In this document: positions 10,101 to 13,947 of the stretch, piece by piece
Numbering within the stretch: position 1 is the stretch's first letter
Layout of the letters: every line of letters starts with the position of its first letter
Assembly: GCA_028565635.1 (NCBI GenBank)
Contig: JAOXYB010035207.1
Span: 1 to 13,947 of the forward strand
Source of the DNA: Phoronis ovalis
Lineage: Eukaryota; Phoronida; Phoronidae
Length of the DNA: 13,947 nucleotides
Direction: 5' to 3'
Position numbers and translations under genes: made by a program
Notes under the pieces: model-generated
The model's input: the letters and a program-made list of their open reading frames with translations, nothing else
What the model was told of the DNA's origin: nothing
Databases searched by the model: none

Positions 10101-13100
10101 GGATTAACTTTTTCCTTTTTTATAAAAGTTTTAGCGACTTAACTTGCAAGTGTGGACACGAAGCGACTTCAATTCGCTTTCTGCTATTTACCTGTGCATG
10201 AGCAATTGATACTTTGTTTTATTAGCATGCTGGCTTTTGGCGCAATTAAAATCTAAAAACTACTTGCCAAGCATGTGGAACAAATATTTGTAGTTTAACA
10301 CATCTGCCAGCATGTCAATGCAATGGCATGGTTTAGTATGAAGGTATCCTGGGTTACTTCATTGTCTATCGTAACTTTGAATTGTTGCAGAAATTTATTT
10401 TGCATGCAACTAATTACCCAACACTCGAACATAAAACACCTCCTTGAACTAAAGAGCTCCGCATATCGGAAGCGCGTCAAAGTAGAATAAAGCCCTTCAA
10501 GATATTTGAAGATAAAAGCGAATTAAAGCATGTCGGTATGAATGGAAAGTGAAACGCTTTAATTATTATGAAGCGCTCCAAGTGTAAGTGTGAATTGGGC
10601 TATTGGTTTTATAAATCTGACAACATGATTGAACATTAATTGCGGATGAAGCAATATTACAAAATTGACAAGCAGACAGTTATACACCTACTAGTTATTA
10701 CATGCCAATTTAAACAAAATGCTTATTTTGGTGCTTACTGTATGGTCTTTAATATCTGGCATAGTTACATTGGTAGGCCTAAATATTTTGTACAAGCTAT
10801 GCATTCATAGATCAAAATGGCGTGGGAAGAACATCATAAAAATGTTAGCCTGGTTGCTATAAAACTTGAACTAAGGAACACTAAGACTTTCTAAAGAATC
10901 ATGCTAATTAGCAAATGTCAACTTGAATTCCAACTGGGAAGAAACTAAGTGGGCGCAGCCATTGGAATTAGAAAAATTAATGCTTAAATCCAAAGAACAA
11001 CACATTTTATTTTTAAATTTAATATGCTAGCATATTTTGCCACAAGTTTTATGCCAAATACAGCAATAATTTTAAAATCATTATTTTTTATTTTTTATAT
11101 ATATATTATTGGGAAAATTAGTGGCCGACTTGTGATTGACAAGGTTTGAATATACTTACATTTGTTGCAATGCCGCCTACAAAAATCCTATTTGGTATCA
11201 CAGTGCCATATTTTGGAGCATGTGTGAGATCAGAAGGGCTCATACACGAAGCTGGAGATGTTTCACCAGACTACAAAATCAAAATTTGAAATCGTTACCT
11301 ACATATCTAAAGTTGTCGGTATTTCATTTTTTTCCCTTGAAAGGTCAACATAATAACATTAGTTTGTGTTAAACTAAAAATAATTAAAAAATATAATATT
11401 GCGCCATGCATGAGAACAGAAACTGTGACAGTTTGTTTTGCACTGCAGAATTCATGTGACACAAAGTTGCCACCTGTCACATGGTGCCATATATACCAAA
11501 ACAAAAAATTCAGAAAATGGCAGGACTATATTGTCCTTGGAAGAAATGGATGAAATTATAGTTTGCTGATTACTGTTAATTTTGACTAATTAAAATTAGA
11601 AAATGATAAACTCTGAAGAAACGACATCACTAAATATTTATATTTATTCTGTTCTGAAATATAAGCATCTATAATATACTGCACCATATTAATTGGTGCA
11701 GTCCCCATGAATATTATTTATAGATATAATATTGACTGCTGTTTACAAGACCCTGACAATTTATTATTCTGGTCAATGTGTGCTTAGTATGCAAAGAATG
11801 TCTAGATACCAAGACAGGCAGCAAATGTTTTTGTTATATAGCCTAATAGGATCAGTGTTTGCTGGAGATTGTGAGGTTATGCCAATCAGTTAAGAGAAGG
11901 TTGCATTTGAGTATATCTGTCACAGATATCAAAATATCTGAAAAATGGTCTAAATTTAATTTTCCTTTCAAAATATCTGTCTAATTATGTATTATGTTTA
12001 TGTTTATGTTAAGCCTATGGTATATTATTATTACCAGATTGCCATTAACAAGATTTGACCAACATGTTCACCACTTTAAAACATTTACACACAATGATAA
12101 TACACCATAAAGTCAAATTTCTGCTTATCTGTTTGGTTTTTGACAGTTCTGATTTGCACTGGTCTCAAATTTTTGTTGTACTAGTATTAATATGCATCAG
12201 TTCACATCAATCCAGCAGATTTTTGTTATCAGCAAAACAGAAGTCAAGCTTTACTAGGTAAGGCCAGTAATGATCACTTTTTATGTTTTCAACTCCTTGC
12301 CATAAAAGATAACATAAATATGAAATATGGGTAAATCTGAAAGTAGGGGATATTTGTATTATTGTATCCATATAAATATGGAGCAGCAAATAGAAGAGTT
12401 GACTTTGATGAAATAGGCTGAGTGGATCAAGTTTCTGATTAAAATAAATTAGTGTACAAAGTGTTAAAGAAAACATATCAAGTCTATAACAAAAGTCAGC
12501 AAAAACTAGAATATTACCACAGCAACTCACTCTTATAGACCCAGAAAACTGCTATGTTTTCAGAACATTAAAATGTGTACATTTGAATAGTTTGTGTTAT
12601 ATTAAAATACATAAATTATAGCTACAAACAGCTGTTTGTACACACAACGGGGGGGGTGGGGGGTGGGATGAAGACCATGTGCCTATTAGATGTGTAAATT
12701 ATTAGATTCATATGAATATATTAAAAGGGAATATTGATAATTTTTTCCTGTTAAATCCTTAAAGCATTTTTTGTCTGTTTCTAACAGGGACTTTCATTCT
12801 TACAACCAGGTTTTATCAATACACACAAACTAGCAAAAGTTAAGCATAATTGAGAGCATCTGCTTTTTAGGCCATAGACACTGATTCTCCCCAGAATCTA
12901 ACATCTCTTTTGGATCTAATTCCTGACTGTCTTTAATACAAGGCGCTTTCTGACAACATAAAAAAATCAAACAGTTTCGCAAACCCTTTCTCCCTGTTAC
13001 ACTTTTAAAAATATTGCTAGAAACGAAATACGATCCTGAAGTCTATAGCCCCTCTATAGCTCTAAAATTAGGCATCCAGTCATGAAATTTGAGAAATGTT

Positions 13101-13240
13101 AGCCGGCAATTTTACTAATCATCTGCTTGCTAAATTATCAGTCTTAGACTTGGTGAAGGTAAACAGTACAAATAAGTGAAATCGTATAAACATCATATGG
13201 AACAGTCATGTTTAAAATAAACTTAGCAAATACTTACCAT
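1119..13240 (-). CDS. boll: boule/BOLL homologue, DAZ-family RNA-binding protein (split gene, exons 1-9)
   Basis: Boule proteins bind mRNA in germ cells and promote translation needed for meiosis; this is known of the family. Joining 13240-13238, 11270-11160, 9658-9567, 8687-8630, 5101-5042, 3886-3865, 2699-2575, 2014-1940 and 1163-1119 gives 197 codons with no stop, every border GT/AG and every phase compatible. The RRM spans about residues 27-108, with RNP2 IFVGGI (30-35) and RNP1 RGYGFVTF (68-75). It closely resembles human BOLL as I recall it: APKYGTVIPNRIFVGGI against APRYGTVIPNRIFVGGI, and DRAGVS plus GYGFVTFETQEDA. The tail is rich in Q, P, Y and V and carries VPYTYQNGMAVF, the counterpart of human YPYTYHNGVAYF. 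The reading frame is still open at residue 197, so the C-terminus is unresolved. Human BOLL has about 283 residues, so this form is shorter. Orthology to boule rather than vertebrate DAZL is supported by the GTVIPNRIFVGGI and FETQEDA words. Confidence 0.94.
1164..1939 (-). other. boll: boule intron 8 (776 nt), 5' part open in frame
   Basis: It runs from GTGAGT to CTTGCAG. The frame of exon 8 continues open for 95 codons into it, with a stop at 1654-1652. It also contains two degenerate copies of a repeat (about 1248-1560 and 1697-1862) with words such as AAATATTCTCAAAG and TGACCTCAA. Confidence 0.8.
1248..1862. repeat. diverged repeated segments within intron 8
   Basis: AAATATTCTCAAAG with TCAAAATG at about 1442 recurs at about 1698 (AAATATTCTCAAAGGACATC), and both copies lead to an ATTTTNGAA word and then TTAGAAATTTGA/TTAAAAATCTGA. 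CAAATATTAGAAATTC at about 1260 recurs as CAAATATTAGAACTTG at about 1801, both followed by a CCTCAAA word. GACCTCAA/GACCTCTAAATGAC words (AGGTCA-like) appear between them. These are old, loosely conserved copies. Confidence 0.4.
1940..2014 (-). CDS. boll: boule exon 8: Q/P/Y-rich tail
   Basis: This 75-nt exon encodes 25 residues (158-182). The acceptor is CTATTTTCCAG (AG at 2016-2015) and the donor is GTGAGT at 1939-1934. It reads PAAYQTMVMPQPLYISQ followed by PPQYTYQP, like the human tail segment around VMVAQPIYQQPAYHYQ. Both ends are phase 0. The frame runs on past the donor for 95 more codons, to a stop at 1654-1652, before which no other strong donor is needed. Low complexity makes orthologous alignment loose, but the splice sites and phase are clear. 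Confidence 0.9.
2015..2574 (-). other. boll: boule intron 7 (560 nt)
   Basis: AT-rich intron from GTGAGT to TTTCCAG. It contains a 77-codon open frame with no domain signature, a skewed composition (many Cys, Phe, Ile) and no compatible exon borders; I regard it as chance. Confidence 0.85.
2575..2699 (-). CDS. boll: boule exon 7: boule tail with PYTYQNG motif
   Basis: This 125-nt exon completes Asp116 and adds 41 codons (117-157). The acceptor is TTTATGTTTGTAG (AG at 2701-2700) and the donor is GTGAGT at 2574-2569. It reads GAVSQAP, then VQYVVNGVPYTYQNGMAVF, then PDGSYAASAVPQAAQ. VPYTYQNGMAVF matches the conserved tail of BOLL (YPYTYHNGVAYF) and is the DAZ-like segment. The frame stops four codons past the donor, so the donor is needed. 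A longer in-frame version starting upstream is described separately. Confidence 0.93.
2700..3864 (-). other. boll: boule intron 6 (1165 nt)
   Basis: It runs from GTAAGT to TTTGTAG. The last 100 bases before exon 7 contain the possible alternative coding segment (2745-2801). A 9-bp inverted repeat (3419-3427 and 3462-3470) could form a short hairpin. The rest shows nothing I can name. Confidence 0.85.
2745..2801 (-). CDS. boll: possible alternative coding segment upstream of exon 7
   Basis: Directly upstream of exon 7 the same frame stays open. The 57 bases from 2801 to 2745 follow an AG at 2803-2802. They start with the two bases that complete exon 6's last codon (G + AC = Asp) and read QYQPVLPGPTSNIFTSGA. 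They end with one base before GTAAAG, and that base joins the first two of exon 7 as Asn. So the segment fits between exons 6 and 7 in phase, either as its own exon before a very short 45-nt intron, or as exon 7 extended to 2801 through an open 45-nt stretch (34 extra residues). The Q/P/Y composition suits the boule tail. The upstream pyrimidine tract is weak, so use of this acceptor is uncertain. Confidence 0.4.
3865..3886 (-). CDS. boll: boule exon 6: 22-nt microexon
   Basis: TTTTCAG (AG at 3888-3887) is followed by 22 bases and then GTAAGT from 3864. The bases read Q A F P R L F plus one base (G) of the next codon. Two points argue that it is real. It accepts phase 0 from exon 5 and leaves phase 1, which is what exon 7 needs (G + AT = Asp). 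The joined sequence RKQ-QAFPRLF also resembles the human continuation RKQQVGIPR. Skipping it would put exon 7 out of frame. It could easily be missed by gene predictors. Confidence 0.85.
3887..5041 (-). other. boll: boule intron 5 (1155 nt)
   Basis: It runs from GTGAGC to TTTTCAG. A palindromic element occupies 4138-4402; the rest (4403-5041) is AT-rich with no feature I recognise. The overlapping open frames of 80-103 codons here follow the palindrome and are not genes. Confidence 0.85.
4138..4402. mobile_element. palindromic repeat element, copy A (intron 5)
   Basis: Left arm about 170 bp, right arm about 95 bp in opposite orientation. The outer arms contain a 17-bp perfect inverted match (4152-4168 with 4371-4387; core CATGGACTCGAACC). 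The consensus end is CAGGCYTACCTAACCAGC. The right arm lacks the middle block (the part with AGCAGGAATTT and GTGTGAAAAGGG that copy B has), so this copy has an internal deletion. Open frames inside are by-products of the palindrome. No transposase is encoded; it is probably a non-autonomous foldback or MITE-type element. Target-site duplications are not obvious. Confidence 0.75.
5042..5101 (-). CDS. boll: boule exon 5: end of the RRM
   Basis: This 60-nt exon encodes 20 residues (89-108), SENLIF followed by KDRKLNIGPAVRKQ. It is flanked by the acceptor CTTAG at 5106-5102 and a strong donor, CAG|GTGAGC, at 5041. KLNIGPAVRKQ is the last RRM beta strand and the DAZ-family extension (human BOLL KLNIGPAIRKQ). 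The NLIF segment is one residue longer than the human loop. Both ends are phase 0. Using the overlapping AG two bases downstream as acceptor would shift the frame and meet a stop, so the start is fixed at 5101. Confidence 0.95.
5807..5926. repeat. two direct repeats of 74-bp period, left flank of the array
   Basis: GTATGAAAGTTGGTAGCTAT at 5807 recurs as GTATGAAAATGGATAGCTAT at 5881. Each is followed by ATCTCTGYGACRCTGTGACAG. The first copy includes the near-palindrome TGACGCTGTGACAGTGTCA. It shares the word AAAGTTGG-AGC and the TGTCAC/GTGACA words with the cluster at 7411-7615 on the other side of the long array. Confidence 0.7.
6020..7395. repeat. array of degenerate tandem repeats, period near 330 bp with a shorter recurring core
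   Basis: Matching words recur at 326-332 bp: GTCTATAGTACTCTTCCTAC at 6161 with GTCCATAGTATTCTTCCTAC at 6493; TTGCTTCAAA at 6255 and 6581; AAGGACCACC at 6285 and 6612; then TTTCCCTGTT and CAATAGTAGTTTTA-like words. A core resembling TTGCACATTACTTGCTACAT, followed by TTTACCAAGAATTTATTC and a TTGCTTCAA word, recurs near 6030, 6210, 6540, 6845, 7005, 7085 and 7295. The segments near 6030 and 7295 both continue into CATGATCWACCTCCTGA, so the two ends of the array match each other. The copies are diverged. Short open frames inside are not genes. Confidence 0.7.
7411..7615. repeat. four short tandem repeats (50-62 bp apart), right flank of the array
   Basis: TGTCAC occurs at 7413, 7475, 7525 and 7581. 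The first three are followed by RCCAAANGTTGGAAG and a GATA-like word, the fourth by a more diverged form. Spacings are 62, 50 and 56 bp, so the copies have drifted by small insertions and deletions. The unit is related to the pair at 5807-5926. Confidence 0.7.
7625..7810. repeat. extremely AT-rich stretch with TTAATAAT words
   Basis: Almost pure A/T with recurring ATTAATAA, TAATATT and ATTATAAAT words and several short palindromes. It fills the gap between the short-period repeat cluster and the half palindromic element. It may be DNA left by expansion or filler at a deletion junction. Confidence 0.5.
7821..7982. mobile_element. palindromic repeat element, copy B: right half only (intron 4)
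   Basis: This is a full-length single arm, starting at the centre of the element (AAGTCTCCGTAAACCTG) and ending at the outer tip (CTGGTTAGGTAGGCCTG). It shares AGTTCCTGGCAACTTGTGCGA, GGGTTCGAATAGTAGGAAACAGG and the outer GATTGACGG words with the right arms of copies A and C. The other half is absent; the very AT-rich stretch to 7625 lies where it would be. It may be a solo arm left by deletion. It is the best-preserved copy of the middle block. Confidence 0.75.
8630..8687 (-). CDS. boll: boule exon 4: RNP1 of the RRM
   Basis: This 58-nt exon supplies the third base of Gly69 and 19 further codons (residues 70-88). The acceptor is TGTGTCTAG (AG at 8689-8688) and the donor is GTATGT at 8629-8624. 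With the split glycine it reads GYGFVTFETQEDAEKIIKKE. The aromatic residues Y70, F72 and F75 occupy the RNP1 positions expected to stack on RNA bases. FVTFETQEDA is the same as in human BOLL, as I recall it. EDAEKIIKKE is the second RRM helix. The exon ends in phase 0, matching exon 5. Confidence 0.96.
8688..9566 (-). other. boll: boule intron 3 (879 nt)
   Basis: AT-rich intron between GTAAAT and CTAG. It contains a short GC-rich island around 9309-9330 (GGTCCCGGGGGCATTGGCG) and otherwise nothing that I can name. Confidence 0.85.
9567..9658 (-). CDS. boll: boule exon 3: RRM helix 1 to beta 3 entry
   Basis: This 92-nt exon encodes residues 39-68 plus two bases of Gly69. The acceptor is TTTGTTTCAG (AG at 9660-9659) and the donor is GTAAAT at 9566-9561. 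It reads TNETELKAFFSSYGAVK, then DSKIISDRAGVSR. This is RRM helix 1 (ETELKAFFSSYG), beta 2 (VKDSKII) and the loop before RNP1; DRAGVS is shared with BOLL. The phase-2 end splits the glycine codon of RNP1, and exon 4 restores it exactly. The AF-F-YG pattern is typical of RRM helix 1. Confidence 0.95.
9693..9996. mobile_element. palindromic repeat element, copy C (intron 2), right tip missing
   Basis: The left arm begins CAGGCCTACCTGACCAGCG at 9693. The two arms meet near 9866-9872, flanking GATCTGCTG. A 15-bp perfect inverted match lies at 9827-9841 and 9897-9911 (AAGTTGCCAGGAACT and its complement), inside arms that match more loosely over about 125 bp. The right arm stops at about 9996 (GGAAACATGTGC); the outer 46 bases present in copy B are missing and a different repeat starts there. 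No coding capacity. Confidence 0.75.
9997..10605. repeat. composite repeat with AAGCGCTTC-type words
   Basis: The block abuts the broken end of palindromic copy C. It is marked by many AAGCGCTT/GAAGCG words, in opposite orientations at its two ends: AAAGCGCTTC at 10007-10016 on the left and GAAGCGCT at 10570-10577 on the right. An internal imperfect palindrome, GAAGCGA-TCGCTTTC, lies at 10160-10181. Words such as AATTCGCTTT and its complement recur across it. It could be one or two old non-autonomous elements. The edges are estimates, and no coding sequence is convincing. Confidence 0.4.
11160..11270 (-). CDS. boll: boule exon 2: N-terminus and RNP2 of the RRM
   Basis: This 111-nt exon encodes 37 residues (2-38 of the protein). 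The acceptor is TTTTGTAG at 11278-11271 and the donor is GTAAGT at 11159-11154; both ends are phase 0. The first residues, SGETSPASCMSPSDLTH, are low-complexity and match nothing I recognise. Then APKYGTVIPNRIFVGGI begins the RRM: IFVGGI is RNP2 on the first beta strand. GTVIPNRIFVGGI is the signature by which boule proteins are told from DAZL, which has a different sequence before its VFVGGI. The exon ends ATN, which joins exon 3 to give GGIATNTNETEL; human BOLL has GGIDFKTNESDL at the same spacing. Confidence 0.95.
11271..13237 (-). other. boll: boule intron 1 (1967 nt)
   Basis: The donor is GTAAGT and the acceptor is TTTTGTAG. It holds a G-rich tract (12648-12666), several short perfect hairpins (11453-11483, 11679-11701, 11913-11929) and an open stretch from 12949 leftwards that I rejected as an exon. 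I see no transposase or RNA gene in it. Confidence 0.75.
12648..12666 (+). other. G-rich tract, potential G-quadruplex
   Basis: Runs of 8, 6 and 3 G separated by single T lie on the plus strand, enough for four G3 tracts. The boule pre-mRNA would carry the C-rich complement, so any quadruplex would form on the non-template DNA relative to a plus-strand reading, not in the boule transcript. Confidence 0.5.
13238..13240 (-). CDS. boll: boule exon 1 coding part: initiator ATG only
   Basis: Reading the minus strand, CCTCCATTATG is followed at once by GTAAGT, a consensus donor at 13237-13232. The exon therefore contributes only the start codon and ends in phase 0, matching exon 2. Upstream, the frame has no other ATG before an in-frame TAA at about 13387-13385, so this ATG is the best initiator; it has A at -3. 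Vertebrate DAZ-family genes also have a first exon contributing almost only the ATG, as I recall. The 5' untranslated part must extend to higher coordinates; its start is not visible. The weak point is that a three-base coding contribution cannot be proved by sequence alone. Confidence 0.72.
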
Positions 13241-13622
13241 AATGGAGGAAACAAAACACGAAACAATTGAAGAAAAACAGCAACTTAAGAACCCAACAAA
13301 AAATACCAACTTCCAACAAGCAATGACAGCGTACCGTGCCTGAGATGTTACTACACATCTGACACGCAAGTTATGAAGTTGGCTTTAACTATTACGAAAG
13401 GGGGGATGGGTAGTCTCAAATTTAAAAATATTATGCACAAAATCCACACTTTGCAGTGTATTATCGTGACCATGAATTTAATATGTTTGTTTTTATTTGG
13501 TACTAATAAAAAATCATTAATTTGATACATATGATGTATTAAGTATTTTTACATAATTTACCATTACGTTTTTATGACCTACTGTGCAAAAGTGGACACA
13601 TTTTTATGTTAATCAATCGCTG
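13241..13622 (-). other. boll: 5' side of boule: presumed 5' UTR and promoter
   Basis: Adjoining the ATG, the minus strand is T-rich (CTGTTTTTCTTCAATTG), then has a GC-rich island around 13320-13400 including CAGGCACGGTACGCTGTC and a CCCCCC run at 13400-13405. The transcription start probably lies somewhere in 13300-13450, but no TATA or initiator is distinct. From 13450 leftward on this strand the sequence is plain AT-rich. Confidence 0.4.
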
Positions 13623-13632
13623 CGTCATTGGC
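13623..13632 (-). promoter_or_regulatory. CCAAT plus TGACG cluster upstream of boule exon 1
   Basis: The minus strand reads GCCAATGACGCA: a CCAAT box overlapping a TGACG half CRE. It lies about 385 bases upstream of the boule ATG and 35 bases before a plus-strand ATG, so it could belong to a shared, bidirectional promoter. No TATA box is clear for either direction. Confidence 0.3.
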
Positions 13633-13665
13633 AGTAATCGTCTGCTTTAGTGTAGTATTCCCGCC

Positions 13666-13794
13666 ATGATTATAACAATCACTTGGTCAGATCCCGAGGG
13701 TCAGATATTTTTGTGGGATGTTTTTGGCAAAAAGAATGCATCATGGTCAATTCAGTCCGCCAGAACACTATTCAGAAGCTATTGGGATACGTAA
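13666..13794 (+). CDS. small divergent reading frame, possible first exon of an unknown gene
   Basis: I do not recognise this product. The ATG at 13666 sits in CCCGCCATGA, an acceptable animal initiation context, and opens 42 codons to a TAA at 13792-13794. The residues look protein-like rather than random for such AT-rich DNA: WSDPEGQIFLWDVFGKK, then ASWSIQSARTLFRSYW, with four Trp. A GT at 13791-13792, just before the stop, could be a weak donor (GTAATC), which would make this a first coding exon continuing past the right edge. The direction is away from boule, and a CCAAT/TGACG cluster lies just upstream. Chance cannot be excluded for a frame this short. Confidence 0.3.
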   Translation: MIITITWSDPEGQIFLWDVFGKKNASWSIQSARTLFRSYWDT

Positions 13795-13947
13795 TCTCTT
13801 TTAAATTATATGTTAATTTTTGTGTATTTTTATCATGGGTATCTTTTTATGTTTATTTAATATTTTACCATAGGGTGCTTTTCATTAAATAATATGGTGC
13901 CTCTGCACTATATTTAATTTGCATCTGTATATTCTTTCTTTTATTAA

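Larger units (their letters stand above)
9659..11159 (-). other. boll: boule intron 2 (1501 nt), repeat-bearing
   Basis: It lies between the donor GTAAGT at 11159 and the acceptor TTTCAG. Its 3' third is occupied by a palindromic element (9693-9996), which abuts a composite repeat reaching to about 10600. The part from about 10620 to 11150 is plain AT-rich sequence with no signal I recognise. Confidence 0.85.

Noticed and set aside
12055-12530. Overlapping frames on both strands in intron 1 (68 and 107 codons)
   Set aside because: No recognisable motif, biased toward Leu, Phe, Tyr and His, and they shadow one another; chance frames.
12833-12949. Open stretch in intron 1 (minus strand) after an excellent acceptor, reading KAPCIKDSQELDPKEMLDSG and onward
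   Set aside because: It would accept phase 0 from exon 1 and looks protein-like, but I find no GT donor in phase 0 before its stop, so it cannot join exon 2 in frame. An open run of 38 codons is not improbable.

Overview
The window holds one recognisable gene, transcribed right to left on the minus strand: an animal boule (BOLL) homologue of the DAZ family, encoding a germline RNA-binding protein. It is split into at least nine exons over about 12 kb (13240 down to 1119), with a tenth, terminal exon only tentatively placed at 678-661. All nine exons have GT/AG borders and compatible phases (0,0,2,0,0,1,0,0,0). Joined, they read 591 nt (197 codons) without a stop. They give an N-terminal RRM with RNP2 IFVGGI and RNP1 RGYGFVTF, then a Q/P/Y-rich tail with the boule-type word VPYTYQNGMAVF.

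The DNA is strongly AT-rich. It has kilobase introns, many inverted-repeat and tandem repeats, and no prokaryotic gene organisation, so it is metazoan nuclear DNA. The boule sequence (for example ESENLIFKDRKLNIGPAVRKQ, split over two exons) looks like an invertebrate, perhaps a lophotrochozoan such as a mollusc. That placement is an inference from memory of the family.

Layout from the 5' end of the gene (right) to its 3' end (left). 13241-13947: presumed promoter side, with a CCAAT/TGACG cluster and a small divergent plus-strand reading frame at 13666. 13240-13238: exon 1, which contributes only the ATG. 13237-11271: intron 1, with a G-rich tract and small hairpins. 11270-11160: exon 2, RNP2. 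Intron 2 holds one copy of a palindromic element and a composite repeat. 9658-9567: exon 3. 8687-8630: exon 4, RNP1. Intron 4 (3.5 kb) holds an array of degenerate repeats, flanked on both sides by related short-period repeats, and a half copy of the palindromic element. 5101-5042: exon 5, end of the RRM. Intron 5 holds a third copy of the palindromic element. 3886-3865: a 22-nt microexon. 2699-2575: exon 7, with a likely in-frame upstream alternative. 2014-1940: exon 8. 1163-1119: exon 9. 1118-1: possible terminal exon and poly(A) signals, then a small MITE-like element.

Nearly all the other open frames of 60-107 codons lie inside introns or repeats and show no protein signature. I see no tRNA, rRNA, CRISPR array or intact transposase. 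The less ordinary points are the start-codon-only exon, the microexon, the possible alternative exon 7 segment, the open 5' part of intron 8, and a palindromic repeat family present three times within one gene.
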